A stretch of DNA of 64,000 nucleotides from assembly GCA_963691655.1 (NCBI GenBank), contig OY829326.1:24106878-24170877 (forward strand), read 5' to 3'. Both the position numbers and the translations under genes were made by a program. Below the pieces are notes generated by a model. That model saw nothing but the letters and a program-made list of their open reading frames with translations. It did not search any database and was not told where the DNA came from. Numbering within the stretch: position 1 is the first letter of the stretch; the number at the start of each line of letters is the position of its first letter. Of the stretch, positions 26,901-41,900 are shown in pieces. The stretch is from Toxonevra muliebris. Lineage: Eukaryota > Arthropoda > Insecta > Diptera > Pallopteridae.

Positions 26901-29900
26901 ACCACAGCTCTCTGTTGGTCAAGGTCTTTCTTCTCGCATCCATTCGAGTTAGGTCTGTTATAATTCCAAGCTATTAAATTAATTTGATTACAAATACTCA
27001 TTCCATACATTAATATGCCCAGATTAAGTATAAATTAAAATGTTGATACAACTTTATTAATAATTTCACAATTCATTTTATTTACGTACATCAATCTTCA
27101 ACATATTTGTAATGAACAAATTTACTACATTTATTTGTGTATTTTTCTGACCTTATCTGCAATAGTTATGAAGTAAGCTCATTATTGTACAACATAGTGT
27201 AGGTAACTAATGGTAATTGTATACATATGTTTGCATGCAATGAAATTATATAAAATTAAACAAAAAATCTTGTATTGTAGTATTGTATAACTGATCAGTG
27301 CGTGTTTCTTTATATACAGAGAGTTAATGAATTCACATTTGGAATGTTGTTCTGATTCTCATAAAAGAGAAAAGCCAAACCAATTAACATATTACATAGT
27401 ACAAGAATTTAGTTAATGCAATGAATAAATTGGTTTTAATTAAAAAGCGAATTTATAGTGAAACTAGTTACTATGCCAAGGAAACCAAATTATATCTCGT
27501 TTACTAAGTAGGTAAAAGTCAATATCCCTTTAAGTGTAAATATTTAAATATTATATATTTCGTATGGTGTTGATGTTCATAATTCTTACCTTTTATTCAT
27601 CCATAAATACAAGTTTTTGATATGCTTATTTGTTAAATCTCTTTTCTAAAATATACTTTTAATGTTTCTGTTTAAAATCATAATAAAAAAAAAAAATAAA
27701 AATATCAACAATACATTGCAATAGTTATTTGAGGTTTAACTAACATGTGTCCAGAAGTGAAAAAAAATCGTTTATATTTTTAATAAAAATTAAATGTTAT
27801 TAAAATTAAAACAAAATTAAAAGTTTTTATTGGTTTTGTGTCTACTAAAACTTTCTCTCTTTGAATAAAAATTTTGTTAAAATCATAAGAAAAAATTGGT
27901 CACGTAGAACTTTAGCTATAATGACTTTCATTAGGAGCGAGATTTAGAAAAATCATGCCTCAAAAGTCTTAAAAATCCAGTTGTTTGTGCTTTGAGCTGC
28001 TGGCAAAAAAAAAAAATTCTGTACCTACAAATGAAACTATGGGAAAATCGAAATTTGTTTCTTATCCACTTATAAAAGTACTTTTTGAGGTACAATGTCA
28101 AGATGAAGGCACAAACTTTTGTTTTTGAGGTACGTTTTTTGATGTGCAACACTTTGGAGCACGCTTGAAGAAACTATGGCTGTTAACTGATTTGCTTATT
28201 ATTGTGACTGATTTTTAAGTTGCGTTGCGACTTAGTCACTTCGACAAAAAGGACGTTTCATTAAGCCTGATAAACAACACTTTAACTGTTGAGTAGCAAT
28301 GCAGTAAAAGTCAAACTATGGGTCTATGAGTTTCATAGTCTCTAACAGTGGCGTAGGTAAGGGCGATAAATCCTTAATTCAATTAACAGACAGAAAACAA
28401 AAATTTAAATTTTTTGACAATTCATAACTACATACAAAGTTGCTTAAAATGTGTCAATGTTGATCATCAGAATACTAAAATAACGCATTTAATTTAATTT
28501 CATTCATCGAAGTTACAGTTAATGAATAATAACACAGTGTGCTATCCAAAACTAGAATGGGATCATTCGAAGTTAAAAAGTTGTTAGCCTTTTTAAGCAG
28601 CTTGTAAAACAGAAAAAATGAAAAAATTATACAAAATTTGTGTTTTAGATATCTATTTGGGGGGCTTTTTGATACGGGGAATTTGAATATCATTTTCTGG
28701 AAAAACTGATTGTGGAGGACACTACAGAGAAGAACTTAGAAAAACCACGATGTTTTGGGAAAAACTATATCAGAGGTGAAAACAATATTTCACAATATTT
28801 TGAGGTCACTGAACAATAAAACAATCGTAGACCTTTGTTTCTAGGGGAAAACAGCGAGAACCAAAACAATGTAGGTTTCATTTCTTTAGTGTAGAGCAAT
28901 TATACGGTCTTGTTTTTTTTTTTTGTTAATTTATTTCATAGAATGTTTTTTAAGAGATGTTTTCTTCTTTAAAATTAATAGGCTCTGATTGTTTTGTTGT
29001 TCAGCGAACCCACCTAATTTTTTTCTAAAAAGCGGTGATTTTTTGAGGTTTTTCCCAGTATCAAAAAATCCCCAAAATAAGTATCTATATATAAAATTTG
29101 TATAATTTTTTTAAAATTTTTTCTGCTGTTGTATCTATAGTGCACTTAAAAAAAATGTTCAAAATCAAAAATTGGTAATTTTTGATTACAGTTATTGATT
29201 AACATATTTGATTCCAGAACGCACAATGTGTGTAGTTAATTACAAGCCTTTTTTAGAGGAATTTTTCTGAATAATTTAGGTTGATTTGCTTCTTGAAATA
29301 GTGTAACTTTGCAAGTGAGCAGTTTTTCTTAGACATCTTAATGTATATGCAATACCACTTTCTTATGAATATGAATTTCTACGGCCATAACTTATGTAAA
29401 TTTCAGCCATAATTTCTACGAAATAAAATATATTTCTATATAAATTGTGAACGGTCACAATTTCTACGGAATAAAATATATTTTTGTATAAATTGCGACA
29501 AGTCATTATTTCTATATTATTAGCGGTCATAATTTATAATAGGTTTCGGTCACAATTTCTATGGAATAAATATATCAGGTATATATATTGTATAAATTGT
29601 AACCGGCCATAATTTATACATAATTTTTGGTCATAAGAAAGAAATTATGCCCGTGGAAATTCTGACCGCATGAGGTACATTTTGGTATCGAAAAGTACAT
29701 TTTGATTTAATTTTGGTACTTTTAAAAATTTGTCAATCGCAATACAATTTTTCGCGTAATTATACGCTCGTACTTTGTCTCATTTGTTTATATTTTTAAT
29801 GAATGCAACAATCTTGCAAAATATAGGTATGTAAACACAATCATTATGCTATTTATTTATTCGATGAACGATTAGTTAGACAGACTGGCGAACAGAGACC

Positions 29901-32900
29901 TATGTATGTATGTATAAATAAATAAACGGAAAATGCAAATTAAACATAAGATTTTTATTTATTATGATAATTAAAAGAGATTTATGGAACAATGTCGACA
30001 TTAAAAAAAGTTTAGTTTGAGGAAAATACTGACTACGACCTTAAATACATAAATTATTAAATTCACACAAAACAAATTAATTTCACCCTGTACAACTTTC
30101 CATTGTTGGGTTCTATGAGATTTCAATGAATTTCGCACCTAAATGAAATTTTTTGTGCTTACTCTCTATTTTAAAATCCTGTTTGTTTGGCTTTATTTTA
30201 TTTTCAACAATAAGTAGATTTCTTTAATATAGAAAGCTTATGCAAATTATGTGTAAAAGTAGTTATACTACATATCTATATATATTTTATATACAACTAC
30301 TTATAAAAAGAGAAAGTAAATGGTATTAATTCTTTTTAACATAATTAAATTATTAAAAGAAATACATTTTTTCAATTTAAATTTTATTGTTAAACTTTAT
30401 TTTAATTTTTTATCACTTATATGATTTTTTTGCGATCATTTGTATTTTCAGCCATTCAGATAACAGTTATCATAAGCATTTTCCAAGTGATTTTTTATGG
30501 GGTGTTGGCTCATCATCATATCAAATTGAAGGCGGTTGGAATGCTGATGATAAAGGTGAATCCATATGGGATTATATGACACATAATTTTCCTGAAAAAA
30601 CTTTAAACGATAATGGTGATATTACATCGGATAGTTATCATCAGGTGAGTTTAAAAATAATATATAAATATACTACAAAAAATTGTTCAGTGCGAGCTTA
30701 ACCCAGTTTTGCAGTTTAAATTAAGATTAAACTCCTAATTGAGTTTTTAATCGAAGTTAAAACAGCCAATACTACTACTACTATTATGCCACAACAGCCC
30801 ATGAAGGGCCTAGAACGAGCTTTTCTCAAACACCCATCAGCTGTTTTTGATAAATTCAGAATACGGTGAAAAAATAACTTAATAATAGCGGCGTTTTATT
30901 CGCCATTTGTATGGGAAAACAACAACAAAGCTGCAGAGATAACACGTATAATTATAGCTGTTATGTACACTTAACAAGTTGTTTATCTACATCAAATTCT
31001 ACTGTCAAATTGTAAAAATCAAAAAGGAAAAGAAGTATATTATTTTTTTTTGTTTCCATCGTTAAATATTCTTATAAAGAGTAAAAACTAAAAACAATGG
31101 CCACTATTAACCGAAATGACTGGGATCCATTACTGATCTTTTTTAAAATGTTTCAATTCTAGCTGCTAAACAGTTTCATTAGCTGCGTTTTATTCGCCAC
31201 TTGCTTCTAGTTAAGTAGTATAACTAGCAGCGATAATTGTATGGGAAAACAACAACAAAGCGGCAGAGATAACACGTATAATTATAGCTGTTATGTATGC
31301 CCAAAGAAATAAGAAGGTAGATTCATTTTGACAAGTAAGAGGAACTTTGACAATTGGGAAAACTTTTGTTTTGATACTTTTCTTCTTTTTGCAACAGCGT
31401 TGTATTTTCTTAGTTCAATTTTTAAGTGAGAATTTATAAGAAAATAATTTGCATAGTACTGCATGTATATAGGGAGAATTAGTTCTTGCTTTTTATATTA
31501 TTTTTTAACTCTTAGCATGTTCAAAGTGTTTGCTTATAAAGAAAACAAATTTAAATAACATTATTTATACTTTTTTATTATAAATAAAATTTATAATTTA
31601 GTACTAAGTAATAAAAGTAGTATTAATAGTCTACTACTAACTCTCTCTTTTGTACCCATTTCAAAAAATGCATCTCTAAAAAGTTCCTCTTACTTGTCAA
31701 AAGTTCAAAATGGCTACTTTTTGAAGAAATGCATCTACCTCTAAATACTACTACCATGGCTGTTATGTATACTTAACAAGTTGTTCAACTACATAAAATT
31801 CTATTGTGAACTGCTAATAGCGAAACAAGTAGCATGACAGTTTGGCAAAAAACAGAAAAGGAAAATATTTGAAATGTCTGGAGGTGAAAATTAGTTAAAA
31901 TCATCGTTAAATATTCTTATAAAGAGTAAAAACTAAAAACAATGCCTGCGATTGACCGCAATAACTGAGATCCATTAAAATGTTTCAGCTCTAGCTGCTG
32001 AGCAGTTTCATTGTGAATAACATTATAACGAAAAAGAAACTTAACAACTTGGTCGATTTATTCGCACATGTTAAACTGACTGGCGAATAAAACACAGCTA
32101 TTGTGAAAAATATTATAACGAAGAAGAGTTAGGAGCATATTTAGCAATTTACTAAATGGGTTCATCTTTTTAGGAAGTTTAGCTTTTGGTTTTAACAATT
32201 AAAAAATGTATTGAAAAATACCTTTAAAAATAGAATTTGTTGATGAAAATATAAAACAACTTTAAATAGTTCTGCATACTTATTAGGATAATCATACTTT
32301 AAAAAATAGGGGCGCTATAAAAAACACAAAATGTTCAATATCTCAGTACTTTCAAATTGTCAGATGAGTAATTTAATTTAACTAACTACGGTGTTATAGT
32401 AGGTTTTCACTGTAGCATAAACACGAGTTAAAGGTTACGTGCTTATGAACAGCTGATTATTATGCCTCCTGCCTTAAGCTCCCACAGAAAAAGTTTAAAT
32501 TAAAATTAATTTTAATTAAGTTAAAATTAATTTAATTTAATTAATTTAAAAAACGGTGTTATAGTAGGTTTTCACTGTAGCATAAACACGAGTTAAAGGT
32601 TACGTGCTTATGAACAGCTGATTATTATGCCTCCTGCCTTAAGCTCCCACAGAAAAAGTTTAAATTAAAATTAATTTTAGATAACGTTTAGGTGAACTAC
32701 TTTTGGGTTATGTGATATAGACAGCGATTATTTTATAACTCTTTGAAATGATTCTCGAATGAAAAACAAATATTTGACTGCACAAACATTCATAAAAATT
32801 TAAAAGTTATTAAGTTTAATTGCAGTATATAACTGACTCAATTAAAATAAATTAAATAAACTTTATATTTTCCTAGATAAAATATACCTACCAATTTTTC

Positions 32901-35900
32901 AAGTAGAAATAGAGCCAAGGGAGTAATTGCTGGGAGAATTATAGTCTATTGGATTAGTATTTTTAAAACACTTTGTTTATGATGTTATAAAAATACTAAC
33001 CTAGTTTCATAAAACATTTTGTGCTTCTTAAGGTAGGCCTAACTGAGATGTTATACCATAGTCTGTGGACGAGCTACGACTTTCTTTAATAGAAGCTTAA
33101 CATATCAATTTTGTGATAATGTGCTTCCAAGATTTTTACATTGAAATGGGTGACTTCCGATATTATTTGTTAAAAATACATATTTCTGGTAAAATTTTTA
33201 TTAGGAAAAGAATTAATTGAATTATTTTTTATTATTTGAGAAGTTATAAAATGTTGTATTTTTTCAAGATGAATTACTCCCGTACTTCGTCTTCCGCCAG
33301 TGTGACTATTAGCCGATACTTTACGTGATATCTATATTCCATGTTAACCAAAACAAGAAAAACAAATAACGTTTTACTATTTTATAATCGTGGTTATCGT
33401 CTGATAAACAAAAAATAAGAGATACAAAAAATTGTGTGTTTGGTGATTTGTTAAAGAAAAAAGTTAACTTTCTCATTACAAATTAGATACTTTGATTCAT
33501 AGAACAGCTGATCAACAACAGTAAAGTAATTTAAGATATCGTGTAAACCAGTCGCCCAATTACTTGCTTCTGCATACCATAGATCAATTTTTGAGTTTTC
33601 ACTTGAAAATTGGCAAACACATTTTTAAGACTGTAAACAATAAGAATTGGCCGAAAAATTAAAAACCAGAATACCCCCTTAGAGTTGGCTGCTCGCATCT
33701 GATCAATACAATATCAGTATTTTTAGAAGTTAAATGTCCGGCAGTTGGCCTCTCGGCTGGCATGCTACTGGGATAATTATAAAGTAATTTCTTGTTGTGG
33801 CTCATCTAGCTCATCATCTAGGTATAGTAGATGTCTCGATTTGCTTGTATTAGAAAAGTCTAAAGCCAAAAAGTCATTTTTCAACATTACCCATTTACTT
33901 TTCAACAAATTTGATTGCTTACAATGTTTACTGCATTTAAAAGCTTAATAATAATTATTTAAATGCTTGAATACTCTTTAACAATTAAGTGATCTCACAT
34001 GTTTTACTATGTATAATTAATTAATTACATTTTGTTGTTATTTTGTTAAGAAGTCATTTATTATTTGGTTGTTGTTGCTGCTGCTGTTTATAAGATTTAT
34101 GTTTGGGTTTGTTGAATAAATATATAAATTTTCTAATTTATTAAAAATGCAAAAATTTCGCACCAGATGTGTTGCATGCATGTTGAAACATTGTCAACAT
34201 TAAAACTGATTTATTTTAAAATAGTTGCAGTTCATTAACAGTCACCGCAATAATAATAAATAATAATAATAGTTTGATTAATACATTTAAAAAAAAAAAT
34301 GCCCCAGGTGTCGTAAATGTAGCAATGTTGATCATTATTTATGATCCTAGACAGATATTCGAGTAAAGTGGAGGCGTTGCTTTAATATTAGATAAGCTTC
34401 GTCAAGTATCAATTAAATGACATTACGATAAAGTCATTAGTTTTAGTTTAAATCCGGAAATTAAACTATTAAAACAAAAAAATGTTTGCTTGCAAACAAT
34501 TTTGTAATTTAGTTTAATTACGTGGGAATAATTCTTGAGTATACCAAATCATTTTTATTACTTTTTGAAGAATCTTATAAAAAATAATTTGGTTTGAACA
34601 TATAATGCAAGTCCAGATTTAAAATATATTAAAATGTTTTGAGAGATCAAAACCGCCGTCTTTGTTTTACAAATCAATAAAATAATTTATTACATTTGAA
34701 TTCCAATTACAATATATTTTATGATACTATTACTCTGGCTCACCTAGATTACGCAACTAACGCGTGGGATGGAGAAACTATAGTTTGGAGAACATAGAAA
34801 TTAATTATTTGCAAATCATTTAAATTTTTTAAAGTTTATGTGAGTGTATGAAAAACAAAGTTTTTAAAACTTAAATAGTCAACTCAAAATTTTATGAGAT
34901 TGTTTATAATTTTGGCATAAAGGAAACATTTATTCAAAAATAGTCGTAACTTAAAGTTAAGAAGGAATATTTTTCATCTTACTTATCACTACTATGAATT
35001 ATTTAACAATTAATTATGACTCTAATAAGAATTAATTACTCATTTAGTTAGATACCGCAATGTATAATGAAAAAACTAACTACCTACAAATAACTAGCTA
35101 CTATATAATTATATCAGCACACTTAATATACAATTTATCTACTCGTACATGATAAAATCGAAGGTACTACATATAAAATTGCATTTCATTAATTCATACA
35201 AACGTATATATATATATTATAACTAAGTATATTTAGCAATATAACTAAGCACTAGGGGATCCAAGGGGGGGAGGGGGTGGTTTGGTACCCCCTTCCCAAC
35301 AAATATCCTATTTACAAATATCGATGTTCTTGAATAAACAAATTTTTTGAAGGAACAAATAACCTAACCGTCCCACCCTCACACCCATCCATTTTCTTTT
35401 AATTTAAGTATTTCTCAATTGCTATTAAGTATATTCAAATTAAATGGAAACAGGAATGCCAAATAATTTTCTCCTTCTCCTCGATTGTCGTCGAAAAATT
35501 CCTCGATTTTCGATCAAATTCAATACAAAATTTTTATTTTAAAACCAAAAATACCTTAATTAAGTTAATTTATTTATAAAATAAATATAAAAAAAAATAA
35601 ATAATAATAATTCAGTTTTCAAGCTAATACAAAGGAATTATTTTTTATAAATACTTATTGTGTCGTGACACAGACTTTCCATATAAACATTTTACACCAA
35701 CAAAAAAATACAATTTACATACACTATACTTAAAAACGCTATCGGTGAGTGTTATTTTAAGAAAAGATGAAGATTTTAAGAAGAAAAAATATAAAATAAT
35801 GCATAAGTTAAGCGGTTTGCTTTGAATCGAATCAAAAATAACATCAATACATGATGTTAAATCTCTGCAATTTCTTTAAAAAAAAGTCAATTTATCTGAA

Positions 35901-38900
35901 CCAAAATGTTCTTTTTTGGCTTTATGCATTTCAGTTACCAACTGTACTTTTAGGGAAATCCCAAAGCTAATTTACATACTACTTAAGTATTTGCTGAGGA
36001 AACTAGCAATTTGCTTTGTTTTGAATTCAAATAAAAATTAATTTTCGCATCCAAAAATTATCCGATTGTTCACTAAATCGGGAGAATTAAAATGAAAGTT
36101 AAAAAAAAAAAAAATAAAAATATTAAAAATCTCAGTATTTTTTACCATTTTACATAAAGAACAGCTATTAGTATCAATTTTCATCAATCGTAAGACTTAA
36201 AAAATCTTCTAAAAATTTACTTAAAAATTACGTGCATTGAGCTAAGTTTGTGTGTGAAAGTTAATTTCAGCCTTAAATTCTTTTTAAGTCCCTAAGACTT
36301 CCGTAAAAATTAGAGACTCATCTAACACGTAGTGCACACTTCGCTTATAACACAGTGCAACAAAAAATCAACTTTTGATTTAGGATCGCTGTTCACGACT
36401 GCGTACTCAGTTTTTCTCCATCACATCCAGTTCTCCCACAATAGGGGCCTGAAGTTGGAAAAATGGGGTCTTCAGGAGCTATTAAGAAATTTCTTTATTT
36501 CAAGAGATACAATTTTTGTCTATTAGCTTTTCCTCCATCTCCTACCCTTTCTCTTGAAAATGGGGGTTTAAAACCCCTTTTTCGATAAATAGCGGATAAA
36601 ACAAAAACTGTTGAGAAAACTATTATACTGTTTTTGGAGAAAATGTTCCTTATTAAAAATTATAGGGGGTTCCAGAACATTAGAATAACCTACGAGGTAC
36701 ACTTTTTCCAGAATAATGCAAAAGCCGAATTTTTCGCATTAGGATTGAGCCACTCAGTTGTTGTAATAGTATTAGACTGATTACAGTAACTTTTTCAGGT
36801 CACTCGAAGAAATATAACAAAAATCTTTGTTTTTTGGTATTTTAGCTTGTTCAACGTTGCGAAACAAAAGTTGACATGGATATTTCTATTCTGAGTTTTT
36901 CGTTGCCTGCTGAGTTCCGTATATAGGTTCTGATTCTCTTCAATATCACACTTGCTGTTGTGTTCGGAAGAGTACCCAAAACTGTTCAAAGATAATTGAA
37001 TTGTTGGAAATCTGCTCATGTCACAAAAATTTAAAACTTTAAAAACACCGGCACTTTTCTCGTGTTCTGAAAATTGTTCTCACCACAATTAATTAATAAG
37101 CTGAGTTATTCTGAGGCTCGATCATTAAAGTATGGATCAAGATGGTCCAAGTCATCTACTTTTTTAGTTGCAGCAAATACTGGGAGAAGTATCTGTAAGC
37201 TTTTAAGGGATTTTTGAATTTTCATTGAGAAATTTGTCTGACAAATTCTGGAACAGCGTATCCACGCAAGGAATGAAAACAGCAAATACGATTCAACAGA
37301 GCTTGCTTCATAATTAGAACGAGCTATTTACTTTTGCATTTTTTCGTTCTGCTTGAACACAATTTCGTGAACATGCTTAATTGCTGATGCTAAATCACGT
37401 GAATTTCCTTGCAGTTGAACTGACAAAGGAAGCGTGGAACTGAAAAGCCTGTCACAAACAAGAAGCTGATGATGAACACGCTTTTCTGAACTGCTGCAAG
37501 TAAGCAGACCGCTGTTTTTGAAATGATCCAAAATTTCCCAGATGTATCTTCTAATCTCATGTGGACGATCTCGAACAGTTCAGGAGTCTCTTCTTCTTGC
37601 TCTCCGGGTCAAGTTATTAGATGAGATCTTGAAGAATTTTCATCACATACGCGTGGTTTCTGAACAAGTTCAGCACATCGTTCACAGTCCTAAGACAATT
37701 CCGAACAGATGGGACTGATAATTTTATATAGATTCTTCATCCTCGACTGGACGTCACTGATATGATCAGACATGTCACGTGCTCCATCATATTCTCGGCC
37801 TGAGCATTTTTTCATTTCAAGACTCAACTTTCCACAACGTTTCTGAGGAGCTTCAGTTTTTTTTCCTAGAAGTCTGGTTGTAAAACGATACGAATCCTAC
37901 AAAATCTTCGCGAATAATGAGTTTGCGCAAGTCTTCTTTTTAGTTGACGCATCTGAGAAATAATGACATTTACTCAGTGCCTGATATAACCATGGCTTCA
38001 TCCTGAATATCTGGACTCATGCACATGGAATATTTTAGAATATTGAGAACATGACTCTTCAAGTTCGCATCCCCGGAATCGATCCAAAATCGTAGAAGAG
38101 CACGGAATTTTAAATCATTCAGTTGTGGTCGTGTCAGCGACAAAGGTGAAATGAGCGTATGTTTTTGTTAAAGATGGCGACCAGACGTTGTCTTGGAGAA
38201 AACGACATGTTTGGATTAATATCTGTTTAAGACATGATTTACATTTATAGGGAAATTCTCAAATTCACGGAATTGGCGGGAGGGCGTGAGTCTTACGGGC
38301 CCTATTGCTGGCTACGACCCTGGTCCTAGTACAACATTAATAGGTATAACCCGTGTTTGAATAATTTATAAACCTGATTGTTGTTGTTATTGTTCTTGTT
38401 GATAATATTTACACAACTAACTTTAGTCTAGGCTAAATTGTTTTTACAGCGAAGTAATAACAATAATAATAATAATAAGATGTTGGCATGTGTCATATTT
38501 TAATTGTTTGTTTATATTTTTTTGAAATATTTTTATTATTAAACATGTTTTTCAATTTAATGTAGCATTAAATAGATTTAAGGGGGCTAATGACTGCTAC
38601 TTGCTACATGAGAGCAGCAGGTGTTGATAAAAACGAGAAGAGGTGTGAAATTATGAATTGATTATTTATAGGCATAAATGCAAATATAAATAAATATATA
38701 TGTATGTATGTATTACAAGAATATGAGTGACATTTGAGGTTCGGTAGTTGCGGATTTAACTATGTGGATTAATAATTAAATAAAATAATTAACCTTGTAT
38801 TTGTGCTCCACCAACCCTACTTTATCTATGAACATAAAATTTAAGGAATTTTTTATTTACAATTTTTGTTTTGTTTGACACCAGTGTAACTAATCAGTTA

Positions 38901-41900
38901 GATAAGCTTTTGAGTGCAATTGAAAAATATATTCAACAGCTTATTATGTATGAATTGTAGGCGATTATAAGGCGACAATTAATATTTATGTTAATTTATG
39001 TATGACCTCAATGATATCAAGTTTTACGTTAATGAATTAACAAATTTAGAGTACAAGTGTTTGGAGTATTAATGAATACTTAGCTATACATAATTACAAA
39101 AAAAGAATATGGAAATAGAATTTTTAAAATATTTGAAAGTTCGAAGTTAAACTACTTCAAGTTTGTTAATGAAGTTATTTTTACATCTATATTATGCTAA
39201 TACAAAATTATATTTAGGCATTGAAATGCTTTACATTAATTGTTTTCCTTTTTCCTTTATTCTAGTGGCGTCGTGATGTTCAAATGCTGCGTGAGTTACA
39301 TGTTGGCGTCTATCGTTTTTCCATATCCTGGCCACGTGTTATGCCCACTGGTTATATGAATCACGTGAGCAATGCCGGTATTAAGTATTACAGTAATCTC
39401 ATCAATGAGCTACTCCATTATAATATTACACCAATGGTTACGATTTACCATTGGGACTTGCCACAACGTCTTCAAGAGATGGGCGGTTGGACTAATCCAG
39501 AAATTATACCAGTATTCAAAGATTATGCACGTTTGTTATTTGAAATGTATGGTGATCGTGTTAAGATTTGGACTACCATCAATGAGCCATGGCACGTTTG
39601 TGCTCATGGTTATGATGTTGATTTTATGGCACCAGCATTAGATTATCCTGGTATGTATTAGTTGGAAGTTTTAATGAGATAAAATATTAGGATTACATTG
39701 ACTATGTTTTATTTTTTGCGATCTCTTATAAATTATCATCTACCTCTTAAAGTCTGGTTCAGGTTAAGTTTCTACTGTTTTCATATATAAGTACACCATA
39801 TTTACTACCCAAAACATCCTGCTAAACCGAATAGTCGAATAGTTTTTTTGGAAAAATAAATGCCTGATTATGGAAACTTAGCGTTAAGTTATGCTTGTAG
39901 CATGATATCGCATAACAAAATTTAATGCTGACTGTTTTTTCATTTTACACATAATTTTTCTCGCCACTCCACTGTGCTTCACTCCTAAATTTATACATAT
40001 TTCTATTGTAAACTAAAACTACAATCTCTAATCTTTAATTAAAGGCATACCGACTTATCTTTGTGCTCACAATTTGCTCAAAGCTCACGCTGAAGTTGTG
40101 CACATGTATCGCGAACAATACAAGAAAATGCAAAAGGGTAAAATTGGTATAACGCTGGATGTATCATGGCCTGAACCAAAAACTGATTCTGCGGAAGATC
40201 GTGAAGCTTCAGAGCTTGCAATGCAATTTTATGTAGGCTGGTATGGACATCCAATCTTTGGAAAACGTGGCAACTATCCACAAGTGATGATCGATCGCAT
40301 TCGTAACTTAAGTAAGGAACAAGGATTTACGCGATCTCGTTTACCTGAATTCACTACAGCAGAAATACATCGTATACGTGGCACATCAGATTTCTTTGGT
40401 ATCAATACCTACACAACGGTTTTAGTAACGAAAAATGATCACAATAATACAGAAAAATATCCAATACCATCATTTAGACATGATATGGGAGTAGTGGAGA
40501 CACAAGATCCTAATTGGACTGGATCAGGTTCTCCATGGTTAAAGGTATGTACATACTTAATAGTTTGAAATTATAAAGGAGCAATTTGTACAAAATTATG
40601 CAATTACTAATTACACATTCATAAATCAATGATTTTGTATGCAAGATACAAAAACGTTTGGAATATAAAATAAACACTTATTGCAACAATGATCACGATT
40701 TCATTATAAACAATGGATTAATGATCAATTTGAAATGGAATTTTAAATGATATAATATTGATTTATTAATATTACTTTCGACGTCTTACATGAGACAGTG
40801 TATTGTAAACGTTAAAATGTAGATGATAACTTATGTAAGTTGTCAAGATGTTTAGATAAAATTTATTTGTTCAGAAAGACAGTAATTAGAAGTAAGAAAG
40901 AAAAAAAGAAAAATGAGTTATTGATTCAACTAAAGGTTTTTATTTTGGTTTCGGTTATAATGCGGACTACTATAAAAAAATACTTTAGAAATAGATACTA
41001 GAAATTCATAAATTTATCGGTATAGTAGTAGTTTATAGCCATTAGAGGCAGTAAACTTAGATAAAGAGCGAGAAAGAGAGAAAGGGAGTATTTACAGCTT
41101 AATAAAATTCTATGTACCAGTGATGGAAAAGTAAGTACAATTGTATCTTTTATCGACTTTTTTAAACTCCAAGGTACATTAGATACAATTGAAACATTCT
41201 AGGTACAACTTGTTATTGGCGAAACAAATTTTAAAGTCATAAGAAGTTTTTAGAAATTCAGCAAACATTTTATGAAATGTATACTTAACTTATCCTTAAC
41301 TGTCATGACTAACGCTCGTATCTTTTTTAGACTAAAAAATGTATATTTCTACCAAAAAATTTAAAAAAACAATAAATCGATTTGAAAGAACTATATATCT
41401 CGCGGTATCATTTTTTTCAATGAAAATTAACAAAGAAAGCAATTTATTCATGGTGGATGGACATTAGACATTTTCAAAATGAATTATGGCCGCAAAACCG
41501 AAATGAATTTAGCCCGGGCGGCCTAATTTCATTTTCCGATCGCGTTCTAAATTTATTTGGTCGTATGGCTTTAGACCGCGCGTCCTAATTTCATTTTTTG
41601 ATCGCGTCCTTATTTCACGCGGTCTAATTTCACTGCGCCCTTATCCATCATCTGAATCGTCTATGAAGAAATTTGACGAAGCGATTCTGACTTTGCTATG
41701 AGGTATTTATAGAAATCAACGCATGGATATTTCAAGTTACAATTGACGATAGGAATCGCCTTGAATGTTTCCACTTATATCAAAAGTATACTCGCAACGA
41801 GTTGCCATTGTTCTCTCAGACGTTTTGCATTGCGATTAATAAATTTGAATTTCGTAGCGTTCAAAAATTTTATATTTTTTCCTAGTATAAACGCGGTATG

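Noticed and set aside
28346..28364. CAGTGGCGTAGGTAAGGGC as a hAT left end
   Set aside because: No matching right end or target duplication was found nearby.
29375..29660. CRISPR-like array
   Set aside because: The units are degenerate and touch each other without regular spacers, in an animal genome; it is a tandem array in a transposon-like element.
35250..35310. G-rich run near GGGATCCAAGG as a transposon end
   Set aside because: It resembles hAT sub-terminal sequence, but no partner end or duplication was found.
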